Positions 9,199 through 17,642 of a stretch of DNA of 54,837 nt are shown one piece after another. A model generated the notes under the pieces. The model made no database searches. It had not been told where the DNA came from and worked only from the letters and a program-made list of their open reading frames with translations. Position 1 is the first letter of the stretch. Every line of letters starts with the position of its first letter. The position numbers were made by a program, and so were the translations under genes. Origin of the DNA: Bacteroidota bacterium (lineage in GTDB: Bacteria > Chloroflexota > Anaerolineae > Aggregatilineales > Phototrophicaceae). The DNA lies in assembly GCA_027492915.1 (NCBI GenBank), contig JAPUDW010000248.1, forward strand, positions 8,649 to 63,485, given 5' to 3'.

Positions 9199-10149
9199 AT
9201 GTCGACACGACGCGCACGCTGGCATCATTTAGTCGTTTTTTTGGCACCAGCAGTCATTATCTACTCTTTATTCTTAACTTGGCCGCTGCTTGATTCATTA
9301 CGCGCCAGCTTTTATGACCAACAAGTTTCAACCGCAAACGGTGTAACCACTACGACCCAAACCTTCGTCGGTCTCGACAATTTCATCAAATTGCTCAATG
9401 ACCCGAATACAACCAACTATGACGAACGTTTTTGGAATGCACTTGGCAATACTATAAAATTCTTTGTTGTATTCATGCTGGTACAAAATCCAGTTGCCCT
9501 TCTGTTGGCCTCATTACTCACCTCGCGCAACTTAAAGGGAGCCTCGATCTACCGGACGATCTTGTTTACACCTACCACCTTATCCGTTGTTATTATCGGA
9601 TGGATTTGGACGTTGATGCTAAATCCGCTATGGGGTGTCATCAACAATATTCTTAAAACAGTCGGTTTAGGCAGCATTATTCCTAAAGAAGGCTGGCTAG
9701 GTTCGCCCGATCTTGCGTTAACAGTCGTGGCGTTGGTCGGCGTCTGGCAGTATGTTGGCCTACCAATGATTTTATTCTTATCTGCACTTTTAGGCATTGA
9801 TGGTGAGTTAATTGATGCAGCGCGTGTTGACGGTGCCAGCCCGTGGAACGTGTTCTGGAACATCAAATTCCCGCTCATTTTGCCGACAGTCGGCATCGTG
9901 ACGATACTCACATTTGTTGGCAATTTTAGTGCGTTTGACAATGTGTACGTAATGCAGGGCAGTCAAGCTGGGCCGGATTTCCGAACCGACCTACTCGGCA
10001 CCTATTTCTATCGGGTAACGTTCGGTGCAGGCGGGCAGCTCCCGAACCAGTCAATGGGAACAACGATTGCCACCATGATGTTCCTGATCATTTTGACAGG
10101 CGTTATTATTTATTTATTCGGCGTTCAACGACGCTTAGTTCGAGATTAG
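9199..10149 (+). CDS. Sugar ABC importer permease (MalF type)
   Basis: A 316-residue inner-membrane permease with about six membrane segments (first at LVVFLAPAVIIYSLFLTWPLL). The EAA loop that contacts the ATPase is LIDAARVDGASPWNVFWNIKFPLILP. This makes it the MalF-like first permease of a carbohydrate importer. It is preceded by an intergenic hairpin and separated by only 12 nt from the second permease. No ATP-binding subunit is encoded nearby. Confidence 0.93.
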   Translation: MSTRRARWHHLVVFLAPAVIIYSLFLTWPLLDSLRASFYDQQVSTANGVTTTTQTFVGLDNFIKLLNDPNTTNYDERFWNALGNTIKFFVVFMLVQNPVALLLASLLTSRNLKGASIYRTILFTPTTLSVVIIGWIWTLMLNPLWGVINNILKTVGLGSIIPKEGWLGSPDLALTVVALVGVWQYVGLPMILFLSALLGIDGELIDAARVDGASPWNVFWNIKFPLILPTVGIVTILTFVGNFSAFDNVYVMQGSQAGPDFRTDLLGTYFYRVTFGAGGQLPNQSMGTTIATMMFLIILTGVIIYLFGVQRRLVRD

Positions 10150-10161
10150 CCGGAGTTTATC

Positions 10162-11085
10162 GTGACACAAATGTCTTCTACAGTACATGCGATACCCTCG
10201 GAAAAGCCCCGAAACCGCGCCGTTGATTGGGGCTATCGCATTGCTCAGTTATTTCCGCACGTCATTTTAATTGCGTATTCTGTCCTCGCACTGTTCCCAA
10301 CAGTGCTCATCCTAATGAATTCCTTTAAGGATCGACGAGACCTCTTCCGCGTTCCTTATACACCACCGATTTGGTTTTCGCTGGAAAATGGTTTTGAAAT
10401 CATCAATTTGTTTTCGACCAAAGGTTATGAGCAAGTATTTTCACGAGCATCAATCTTCTCTTATTTTGGCAACAGCATTTTTGTGACCGTTGTTGCTCTT
10501 TTATTGATATTGGTACTCGGTTCAATGGCGAGCTTTGCGCTGTCGGAATATGAATTCAGGGGAAACAGGCTCATCGGCTTATATTTGGCTATTGGTATTA
10601 TGATCCCAATCCGGTTGGGTACAGTTAGCCTTATTAAACTCATGAACACAATCGGTATATACAATACCCAGTGGGCGCTAATTTTCGTTCATACGGCGGC
10701 GGGTTTGCCAATTGCTGTATTCATCCTCACCGAGTTTATGCGGCAAATACCTCAAGAGTTGAAAGACGCGGCACGAGTAGATGGCGCAAGCGAATACCGC
10801 ATTCTGTTCTCGTTCATCATGCCGCTGGTGCGCCCTGCCCTCGCGACCGTACTGGTCTTTAATATGCTGCCGATTTGGAACGACTTATGGTTCCCGCTAA
10901 CACTTGCGCCGGGGGGTAACGTACGAACCGTCACCCTTGGTTTGTCAGAATTTGCAGGGCAGTACAAAACGGATTGGACTGCATTACTAGCCGCGTTGGT
11001 ACTCGCCATGATCCCCGTATTGGTTTTCTACACGGTGTTCTCGCGCCAATTCATTCAGGGTTTGACGCGCGGCGCGTTGAAATAG
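10162..11085 (+). CDS. Sugar ABC importer permease (MalG type)
   Basis: A 307-residue second permease with about six membrane segments. The EAA loop is ELKDAARVDGASEYRILFSFIMPLVRP. The start chosen is GTG 10162, 6 nt after GGAG; an ATG three codons later is the alternative. It pairs with the preceding permease to form the membrane channel of the importer. Its stop is only 3 nt from the stop of the convergent MFS gene, so the two transcripts must overlap or end within coding DNA. Confidence 0.93.
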   Translation: MTQMSSTVHAIPSEKPRNRAVDWGYRIAQLFPHVILIAYSVLALFPTVLILMNSFKDRRDLFRVPYTPPIWFSLENGFEIINLFSTKGYEQVFSRASIFSYFGNSIFVTVVALLLILVLGSMASFALSEYEFRGNRLIGLYLAIGIMIPIRLGTVSLIKLMNTIGIYNTQWALIFVHTAAGLPIAVFILTEFMRQIPQELKDAARVDGASEYRILFSFIMPLVRPALATVLVFNMLPIWNDLWFPLTLAPGGNVRTVTLGLSEFAGQYKTDWTALLAALVLAMIPVLVFYTVFSRQFIQGLTRGALK

Positions 11086-11088
11086 AAC

Positions 11089-12318
11089 TTAAGCAGCGGA
11101 GGTTTCCTCGCGAAGTCTTTGCACTCGCGAGACCTCCTCTGCAAGCTGCCGCCGTATCGCCAACACTAGAATAGCGGCGAGTACGCCCACAATTGCAGCA
11201 AGTTGGAACAAGAAATGCGGCCCCGCATTGTCGAAAATCCAGCCACCTACCCAAGTAGTCAGTAAGACAGCAAGACCCGGAACCGTTACCTGTGCAAGTG
11301 CTTGATTGGTCGCCACATTGGACGGGTGGCTTATTCTAGCGACCAGAAGAGTTGCTGATACATTGTAAAATGTATAAAAAGTTCCCCGTATAATCATCAA
11401 TGGAATGAGCAGAACTGGCCCTGCGAGAATGGTGTAACCAATCCACAAGATTGCCTGCCCCATTGCACCGACTGCCAATGTCGTCCGCATATTGGTGCGC
11501 CGGAGAAGACGATCAATAAGGATCATCGACGGAATTTCGGCAAGGGCAGATACCGAGGAGATAATACCAATGACTTCATTACTCGCGCCCAAATTTTCTT
11601 GAAAATAGATGAAGCTAAAGGCGGAAATAGCATTCGCCCCTACATAAAATAGAAATACACTTAAGAGGTATATATAGAATATTCTTGAACGTGATGGTGC
11701 AGCGGTTGGCCTTACAATATCTTCGGTCGTGCGCTCCGGCAGCACCTTGATGAAGGGTAACAATATCAGATTGAATACGGCGGCCAATATGAACAACAGT
11801 GGATAGCCACCGAGCGCAAAAATACGTCCACTCACTAAGGTTGCTACCGCCCAACCGAATGACCCCCACGCACGCAACCGCCCATAGATAGCTAGCTTTT
11901 GCCCATCGAGCCACGTAATCGTAAGCTGGGATAATAGTGACGCACTCGGATTATCGGAAGAGTCGCGCACAATGATCGCGCCGCCTAGAAAAAACTGACT
12001 GGTATGCGACACAACACCTATTATGGATAAGGCGTTTGAAATCAGTAAGCTGTAATAAAGACGACGGTGTTTATGTGTGCGGTCAGCAAGAGTATGGAGC
12101 AATGGCGTTACCAATAGCTGAATCAACGCGCTCACACTCACTAGCAAGCCGATTTGGGTTGCCGTAAAGCCGGTTGACTTTAAATAGATATTTATGAAGG
12201 GCAGGACTAAACCGCGTGCTGCAAAGGTAAAAAAAGTGATCACCGCAATCAGGTAGAGTGATCGACGAGAGGTCAATGACGACATAAATTTTTGGTCACT
12301 TTCAACATTGGAAGTCAT
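11089..12318 (-). CDS. MFS transporter
   Basis: A 409-residue, 12-segment major-facilitator protein. The start of the first helix (SLYLIAVITFFTFAARGLVLPFINIYLKSTG), the loop TPLLHTLADRTHKHRR after helix 2 and the central charged loop (EDIVRPTAAPSRSR) are visible. It is of the LacY/nucleoside-like or 3-phenylpropionate-like MFS_1 type, substrate unknown. An open frame extends 35 codons further upstream, but that extension is not MFS-like; the ATG at 12318 lies after a purine-rich GGGAAGGGG. A later ATG (12285) just before the first helix is possible. Adjacent to the sugar importer, it may export or import a related compound. Confidence 0.82.
   Translation of the reverse strand: MTSNVESDQKFMSSLTSRRSLYLIAVITFFTFAARGLVLPFINIYLKSTGFTATQIGLLVSVSALIQLLVTPLLHTLADRTHKHRRLYYSLLISNALSIIGVVSHTSQFFLGGAIIVRDSSDNPSASLLSQLTITWLDGQKLAIYGRLRAWGSFGWAVATLVSGRIFALGGYPLLFILAAVFNLILLPFIKVLPERTTEDIVRPTAAPSRSRIFYIYLLSVFLFYVGANAISAFSFIYFQENLGASNEVIGIISSVSALAEIPSMILIDRLLRRTNMRTTLAVGAMGQAILWIGYTILAGPVLLIPLMIIRGTFYTFYNVSATLLVARISHPSNVATNQALAQVTVPGLAVLLTTWVGGWIFDNAGPHFLFQLAAIVGVLAAILVLAIRRQLAEEVSRVQRLREETSAA
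11093..11142. terminator. Hairpin embedded in the MFS 3' coding end
   Basis: GGAGGT (11098-11103) and CTCGCGA (11107-11113) pair with TCGCGAG (11125-11131) and ACCTCC (11132-11137), with GCAG/CTGC extending the base. The stem lies immediately downstream of the permease stop but inside the last codons of the opposing MFS gene. It may serve as the shared transcript end for this 3-nt convergent junction. No T-run. Confidence 0.4.
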
Positions 12319-12483
12319 TCCATTATGCCGCCCCTTCCCTAACCACTTAAGTCCAAAGTGACCTAGTTCCAAAGCCACTATGCTCCACAGGTCACAGGCG
12401 TAGTCCAAGCGTTTAGTTATCACACGGTTAGAACTCTTTATTTGAGACTACAATTGATATAAATACCACTCAAGGAGTCCTAA

Positions 12484-13221
12484 ATGAGGCGCAGCTTATT
12501 TTGGTACAGCTTAATTATTATCGTTTTTCTGATGTCAGTCGTTTTCACATTAGCGGCTCAAGAAACCAGCGGAGCAATGTATGGTCTTGTAGAGGTTGAT
12601 ACGGCTGACGTTCGAGCCGGGCCGGACTTCGCCTACCCCACAATCGGCCAACTCCCACGAGATGCATCAGTCGTTGTCTTGGGGCGGGCAGGCGATTTCT
12701 TCCAACGCTGGGATGGGCGGCAGTGGTTGCAAATTGAATACGGTAGCAGTCCCGCTTGGATTTATGCCCGATTGCTACGCACCAGCGTGGCATTTAATTC
12801 GATATTCCCAACCGGTCGTATCCTCCCGCGTGATGCCAACGGTCGTGTTCCCGAAGAGTTTGACCTCTCAACTGAGGTATGTTCACAGTGGCAAGGTGAC
12901 TTCACCCGCAGCGGTGACTTTATGGCGGGTGAGAATAAACTCACCGTCACATACCCCACATTGACGGGATCGAATGTGTACAGTGTGATTGTCATTTCGC
13001 CGACTGGTGTACGGCGGGCGTTTGACAGCACGACGGGTACATCGATCATCGACATCGGATTCTTACCACAGGAAGGTGGTACCTATACATGGCGTGTAGC
13101 GCCCGACTGGACGAACTCCAACTCGCGCTACAATTGGCAGCAGGTGTGCTTACTGCGAACGGGCGGCACATTCGAGAAGCAAAATACAGCACCTCCGACC
13201 TCAACACCACGACCCGAATAA
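12484..13221 (+). CDS. Exported SH3-domain protein with beta-sandwich C-terminus
   Basis: A 245-residue exported protein of unknown function. A signal peptide (SLFWYSLIIIVFLMSVVFTLAAQ) is followed by a bacterial SH3 domain at about 35-105 (ADVRAGPDFAYPTIGQLPRDASVVVLGRAG ... WLQIEYGSSPAWIYARLL). The second half (about 125-230) looks like a beta-sandwich bounded by two Cys (CSQWQGDF and WQQVCLLRTGG) that could form a disulphide. The tail TAPPTSTPRPE is a Thr/Pro linker. AGGAG precedes the ATG. It ends convergent to the SH3 gene of the six-gene exported cluster, from which a bidirectional terminator separates it. Confidence 0.8.
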   Translation: MRRSLFWYSLIIIVFLMSVVFTLAAQETSGAMYGLVEVDTADVRAGPDFAYPTIGQLPRDASVVVLGRAGDFFQRWDGRQWLQIEYGSSPAWIYARLLRTSVAFNSIFPTGRILPRDANGRVPEEFDLSTEVCSQWQGDFTRSGDFMAGENKLTVTYPTLTGSNVYSVIVISPTGVRRAFDSTTGTSIIDIGFLPQEGGTYTWRVAPDWTNSNSRYNWQQVCLLRTGGTFEKQNTAPPTSTPRPE

Positions 13222-13226
13222 TAACT

Positions 13227-13269
13227 AAAAGGCGGAGGTGAGCAGTAATACTCACCTCCGCTTTTGTTT
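13227..13269. terminator. Bidirectional intrinsic terminator
   Basis: AAAAGGCGGAGGTGAG (13227-13242) pairs with CTCACCTCCGCTTTT (13251-13265) with one bulged G and an 8-nt loop. It is flanked by A-run and TTTTGTTTT, so it should stop transcripts from both converging genes. Confidence 0.85.
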
Positions 13270-13292
13270 TACTCTTACAACTGGTACGTAGT

Positions 13293-14276
13293 CTAACGAC
13301 GATCTTGCACAATACTTTCAATATTGGCTAGGCGTTCCAATTCAGCGTTGAGAACGACCCTAGCATTAATCGAATCATCTCGCGCATCACTCACTACATC
13401 AGGTGACAATACGCCACAAGCTTTTAGGGGGACAATTGCTTGGTTGAGGTAATTAATCCCGTCCATCACCCGTGGAACTAAGCGCCCAAGCTCCGGCAGT
13501 TCGCGCACATCCTGGTCATTGATGTTGTAGGCTAGGACAGCAGCAGGTGGTTCACAAGGTTTGATAGCTCCACGAAACACATCCCACCAAAAGGATTCGA
13601 GCACCATCGCGTAATCACGGTGAACGGTGATAAACGCACGCAAGCGGTCAATTTGCGCCTGCTGAATTTCTAAAGGTATCACGATGACCGCGATGGTAGT
13701 CAACGCGGGCAAGCCGGGAGCTTCAGGCAGATCCATGAGGTTCTCGATACGTGTAGCATACGAGATCACCCAGCCATCATAACCCAAATAGTTGACATGC
13801 ACCCAGCTCCCATCCTGATTACGTTCGAGGACGGGTATGGTTACGAGCGGGGGGATATTGACGATGAGTGGACTGCTGCGACTGGGAGCTTCGCGCAGGG
13901 CGAGTCCCTCTTTGAGATACGCACCAAAATCGGGAGCAGCAGTCAAGGGGGTCGGCCCAAGGAGGTCAGTCGTCAAATCACCGAGCGGGAGCTGTTCCAC
14001 ATTGAATTCCCATTCCACCAGCTTATTGAACACCCAGCCCAAGTTGGTTAAGCGCCCCGGGCGGCGCACTTCAAACCACGAGCCATCGAGGCTGCGGCTC
14101 ACTACTTCGAGTGGGTCATCGCGAAACAGGGACGCAACCATTTTCGCGGATTCGCTCGGCAGTTGGCGTACAACTAGACTATCGACTTTCGTAGTCGCTT
14201 TGAATTTCTCCTGTGCCCGCACGACACCGATCACCGCAAAAAGCGCAATGAGAATGAGCAAATATCGTTTTATCAT
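13293..14276 (-). CDS. Exported SH3-domain protein (second SH3 paralogue)
   Basis: A 327-residue exported protein. Signal peptide IKRYLLILIALFAVIGVVRAQ, then two SH3-like modules (about 25-95, VDSLVVRQLPSESAKMVASL...; about 115-185, GLALREAPSRSSPLIVNIPPL...WVHVNYLGYDGWVISYATRI), then a helical region with CEPPAAVLAYNINDQDV. The same layout, including C-x-P-P, occurs in the protein at 17643-18647, so the two are paralogues. The ATG at 14276 overlaps the stop of the upstream binding-protein gene (ATGA); the longer frame to 14306 is not needed. Last gene of the six-gene cluster; function unknown. Confidence 0.82.
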   Translation of the reverse strand: MIKRYLLILIALFAVIGVVRAQEKFKATTKVDSLVVRQLPSESAKMVASLFRDDPLEVVSRSLDGSWFEVRRPGRLTNLGWVFNKLVEWEFNVEQLPLGDLTTDLLGPTPLTAAPDFGAYLKEGLALREAPSRSSPLIVNIPPLVTIPVLERNQDGSWVHVNYLGYDGWVISYATRIENLMDLPEAPGLPALTTIAVIVIPLEIQQAQIDRLRAFITVHRDYAMVLESFWWDVFRGAIKPCEPPAAVLAYNINDQDVRELPELGRLVPRVMDGINYLNQAIVPLKACGVLSPDVVSDARDDSINARVVLNAELERLANIESIVQDRR

Positions 14277-16039
14277 GAAGTCACAATCCAATCTTGGATG
14301 TTCCAAAATGGACGGTTGGGTAAGGGATCAATACCAATAATATCGCGTGTTACCATCATCTCTTGCGGTGCGTACAGCCAGATATACGGCTGATCAGCTT
14401 GTAGTACTGCTTGGGCTTGCTGATACAGGTCAGCACGCTCGGCAGCATCACACTGCGGCAGGTTAAGCGCTTCATCCATCAACTTTTCGACATCAGGGTT
14501 GGTATAGGAACCAAAATTTCTACCACCGTACAACACATCACTTAAACGGGTGAACAACGCCGATTGATCGGGTTCGGTTGGATAGGATTGTGTCTCAGCA
14601 GTCATATAGGCATCAAACTCTTGAAATCGAAGTTGATCAAACATCGAACCGGAATCAATTTCGTAGGTATCAACGTAAAAGCCAACGTCGTCTAGCTGGC
14701 GGGCAATCAAGTTCGCGGCGACTTCACGCCCGCCACCACTGGCGACCAGTAGTTCAAAACTGAGATCCCGGCCTTCGGTAGCGTATAAACAACCGTGACA
14801 TTCGCGTACACCATCAGCATTCCGATCTATCCAACCAGCTTCATCCAAAAGCCTTTTCGCTCCTGCTACATCATAGGTAGGGGGTAGCAACGTGTCATTT
14901 GCAGCCCAAGTTCCCGGTACACGACTGGAGGCAATCGGGGTGCCATAACCAAGCAAAGCAATATCAATAATACGATTTACATCAATGGCTTTCTGTAGGG
15001 CTTGGCGCACACGCGCATCACCAAATATGGGATGATGCCCTTGCTCTAGAGCCTTACCTGCCCCATCAAATGCGCTGCGAGGCAGGTTCGGGTCGGCAAT
15101 ATTTAGCGCAATATAGTTCCATGTGCTGCCTGCGAGTTGGGTGACTTCAACATCCAAATCTGCTATCAAATTATCACGTTGTTCAACCGGCGGGTTCAAC
15201 AAAACATTACTATTACCAGACAGAAAGTTTTGGGTTTCTGTCATACCGGATTGAATATCGCGATAAATAAATGCAGTCTCTCCATCAGGTGTGGCAAGGC
15301 GAATTTCCTCAGCGGGTAGGCGCTCTGCAAACTGGAATACACCTGCACTGACCGTGGGAACGGTGTTGAAGGGATGGTTATTTAAAACAGCAAAACGGGA
15401 TGGGGGGTACATTTTCAACCATTCATCAAACCAAGGGGTTAATTCCCTACTCGTCCCCATTTCATCGACAATTTCACGGAACAACGGGTCAAACACATGC
15501 GCTGGAATGATGGGGAAGTTCATGCGTGCCGGTATTGAACAATTTGCCTGCTCAAAGCCAAGTTCAATCGTGTATTCGTCGATCACGCGTGCGGCAGTTA
15601 TCATCGTTCGTAAGCTTGAATAGGGCGTACTAATGCGTTGGCTGGTCGCCGCCAAGTAGCTGTAAAGCACATCATAAGCGGTGACAGTCTGACCATCGTT
15701 CCACAGCAAATCCTCACGAAGCCTGATCCTACCAGTGGTATCGGTTGGCGCAGACACATCCAATGCAATCCCGTAGTTGCCCTCACCTGCCGAGAGAAGT
15801 AAGCCGTTCACAGGATCGACGGCATAAAAGGTGGGGAACAGGAAATCCGTTATCCGACGGCAGTACAAGTTATCACAGAGCAACGGGTTTAGTGCGCCGA
15901 TATTATCCGTGCCAACCGGATTCCCTTCCACGATTATCCCGCTACCGGCAGAGACAGGCAGGGAGATTAGCAAATTCATCATCACAAACGCCGCAACCAA
16001 GCAGCGTATGAACGGATGTCGCATAATTCGCTCTTTCAT
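14273..16039 (-). CDS. Oligopeptide-type extracellular binding protein (SBP family 5), no transporter partner
   Basis: A 588-residue exported protein of the peptide/nickel binding-protein family 5. After a signal peptide (about residues 6-31, CLVAAFVMMNLLISLPVSAG) come LREDLLWNDGQTVTAYDVLYSY, the hallmark VTAxDV segment, and DARVRQALQKAIDVNRIIDIALLGYGTPIASSRVPG, also diagnostic. Normal family length. No permease or ATPase of this transporter class is in the window. Its start overlaps the TPR gene upstream and its stop overlaps the SH3 gene downstream, both as ATGA, so it is tied into the exported-protein cluster rather than into a transporter operon. Ligand unknown. Confidence 0.9.
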   Translation of the reverse strand: MKERIMRHPFIRCLVAAFVMMNLLISLPVSAGSGIIVEGNPVGTDNIGALNPLLCDNLYCRRITDFLFPTFYAVDPVNGLLLSAGEGNYGIALDVSAPTDTTGRIRLREDLLWNDGQTVTAYDVLYSYLAATSQRISTPYSSLRTMITAARVIDEYTIELGFEQANCSIPARMNFPIIPAHVFDPLFREIVDEMGTSRELTPWFDEWLKMYPPSRFAVLNNHPFNTVPTVSAGVFQFAERLPAEEIRLATPDGETAFIYRDIQSGMTETQNFLSGNSNVLLNPPVEQRDNLIADLDVEVTQLAGSTWNYIALNIADPNLPRSAFDGAGKALEQGHHPIFGDARVRQALQKAIDVNRIIDIALLGYGTPIASSRVPGTWAANDTLLPPTYDVAGAKRLLDEAGWIDRNADGVRECHGCLYATEGRDLSFELLVASGGGREVAANLIARQLDDVGFYVDTYEIDSGSMFDQLRFQEFDAYMTAETQSYPTEPDQSALFTRLSDVLYGGRNFGSYTNPDVEKLMDEALNLPQCDAAERADLYQQAQAVLQADQPYIWLYAPQEMMVTRDIIGIDPLPNRPFWNIQDWIVTS

Positions 16040-16755
16040 TGTGCGGCAGTCAATAGTGGCAACCAGACCGAGAAACTACCCTCGCGCAAACTGTCGTCCA
16101 TAGCAGTTAACACCTCAGTCGGTGTACCCGCTGGCAAACGCGCCTGACTACCTTCTACCCGTAAAAACTCCTGATAACTTTGGGCAGCCAAGGCTGAGTA
16201 GGCAGCAGCTAAGGACGCATGTGGTGTGCCATAGTCAGGGTCAAGCTCTATCGCCATCTCGAAATCAGCAATTGCTTCCACAAAATTCCCTTCAGCGGCA
16301 TGGACAACCCCACGGTTGTTGTAGGCAACAGCATTGTTGGGGTCAAGCGCAAGCACCAGCTCAAAATCATTGATAGCTAAGCCGAAGTTGCCTAATTGGG
16401 TATACAGTGTCCCTCGATTGTTGTAGGCAGCAATCAAAGTTTCATCGAGTTGGAGTGCTCGGTCATAGTCACCAAGCGCTGACTCGCTATCTTGCAGACC
16501 GGCGTAAGCAAAACCACGCTTCACATAAATTGGGGCATAATCCGGTTGCAAATCCGCCGCGCAGGTATACGCTTTTACAGCACCTGCGAAATCCTTGCGT
16601 GCAAAGCGAGAGTCCCCTAAACCCAAGTAATAACTCGGTTCAGCATTCGCAACAGCAGGTTGATCGCAGGGTTCAACTTCGGGCGTTTGAGCCAACAGAC
16701 TATTGGTCATTGCCAGCAGCAGACAGATGACTACAAGACTCCTTATTCGGCGCAT
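16036..16755 (-). CDS. Exported TPR-repeat protein (short paralogue)
   Basis: A 239-residue exported protein. Signal peptide IRSLVVICLLLAMTNSLLAQ, then about four TPR units (about 40-175), clearest in AAYNNRGTLYTQLGNFGLAINDFELVL and VAYNNRGVVHAAEGNFVEAIADFEMAI, for protein-protein contact. Two Cys near the start of the mature protein (EPCDQP and AYTCAAD, 34 residues between) match a Cys pair in the neighbouring TPR protein. GAGG lies before the ATG; the stop overlaps the start of the binding-protein gene. Role unknown; presumably a scaffold for the exported proteins around it. Confidence 0.83.
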   Translation of the reverse strand: MRRIRSLVVICLLLAMTNSLLAQTPEVEPCDQPAVANAEPSYYLGLGDSRFARKDFAGAVKAYTCAADLQPDYAPIYVKRGFAYAGLQDSESALGDYDRALQLDETLIAAYNNRGTLYTQLGNFGLAINDFELVLALDPNNAVAYNNRGVVHAAEGNFVEAIADFEMAIELDPDYGTPHASLAAAYSALAAQSYQEFLRVEGSQARLPAGTPTEVLTAMDDSLREGSFSVWLPLLTAAQ

Positions 16756-16769
16756 GGTTTACCTCGTTT

Positions 16770-17633
16770 CTATGAGCCTTGTAGTGAATAGTTAGCGACT
16801 AACAGCCATGTACCACTGTCCAAACGCATTTCAAAGGTAAACTGCGACTCAAGCGCACCGGCAGCACTTTGAATACGGGCATCACCGTTGCCGCGTGTGA
16901 GGAATAGGTACTTCTGATAGTTATCAAGCGCACGGGCAGAATACATGACACCCAGCAGCGCGTAAGCACGAGCATTCAACGTATCGTACTCAATCGGCGC
17001 GGCATCGCTCGGACGCTGTGGATCGGTTAGTTGGGCATAAACACGTTCGATACCAGAAATATCGATGGCTTGTTGCAGGAGTTCGATAGCGGTGTCGTAA
17101 TCACCACGAATGGCGTATAGGACACTACGATTATTTAGGCCAAGGATAGAATCGGTATCTAATTCCAGTACTTTGTCAAAGTCGCGCTGGGCGCGGTCGT
17201 AGTCGGTCAAAGACGTGTAGACAATACCGCGATTGTTATAGGCCGCAAGCATATCCGGGGCAAGCTGCGTGGCGCGAGTATAGTCGGTGATAGCACGTTC
17301 AAATTCCTGCCGACGGACGTAGGCCGCTGCACGCATCATATACGCGGGAACATAGTCTTCATTCACGACACGGATGATGCAGGTGAAGCTAAAAATAGCA
17401 TCGCTCAGCAATCCAGAAGTCATATAACCAACACCCTCACCCATATAATAGCTAGTACGGCTCTCCTGTGACTCACCTTCCAGGATCGGGCAGTTAGGCG
17501 GCGGCTCCAAGGTTGCCGTAGGCACTGGAACCGGTGTAGGCGTGGCATCCTGCGCAGCAACCGGAACCGATAATAAAACACTGAGCATGGAAACCAGCAA
17601 AAAGAGCATGAAAAAGAATAGACGCTTCGACAT
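16770..17633 (-). CDS. Exported TPR-repeat protein (long paralogue)
   Basis: A 287-residue exported protein. Signal peptide LFFFMLFLLVSMLSVLLSVPVAAQ, a Thr/Pro linker (DATPTPVPVPTATLEPPP), then about four TPR units (about 60-200, with AAYNNRGIVYTSLTDYDRAQRD and LNNRSVLYAIRGDYDTAIELL). Cys in PPNCPILEG and FSFTCIIR are 36 residues apart, echoing the pair in the 239-residue TPR protein; the two are probably duplicates. AGGAG lies 7 nt before the ATG and the gap to the next gene is 14 nt. C-terminal 80 residues show no recognised domain. Confidence 0.82.
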   Translation of the reverse strand: MSKRLFFFMLFLLVSMLSVLLSVPVAAQDATPTPVPVPTATLEPPPNCPILEGESQESRTSYYMGEGVGYMTSGLLSDAIFSFTCIIRVVNEDYVPAYMMRAAAYVRRQEFERAITDYTRATQLAPDMLAAYNNRGIVYTSLTDYDRAQRDFDKVLELDTDSILGLNNRSVLYAIRGDYDTAIELLQQAIDISGIERVYAQLTDPQRPSDAAPIEYDTLNARAYALLGVMYSARALDNYQKYLFLTRGNGDARIQSAAGALESQFTFEMRLDSGTWLLVANYSLQGS

Positions 17634-17642
17634 AATTATCTC

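Noticed and set aside
12319..12423. 35-codon N-terminal extension of the MFS transporter
   Set aside because: The extension is not membrane-like or family-like and would reach within 60 bp of the divergent SH3 gene start.
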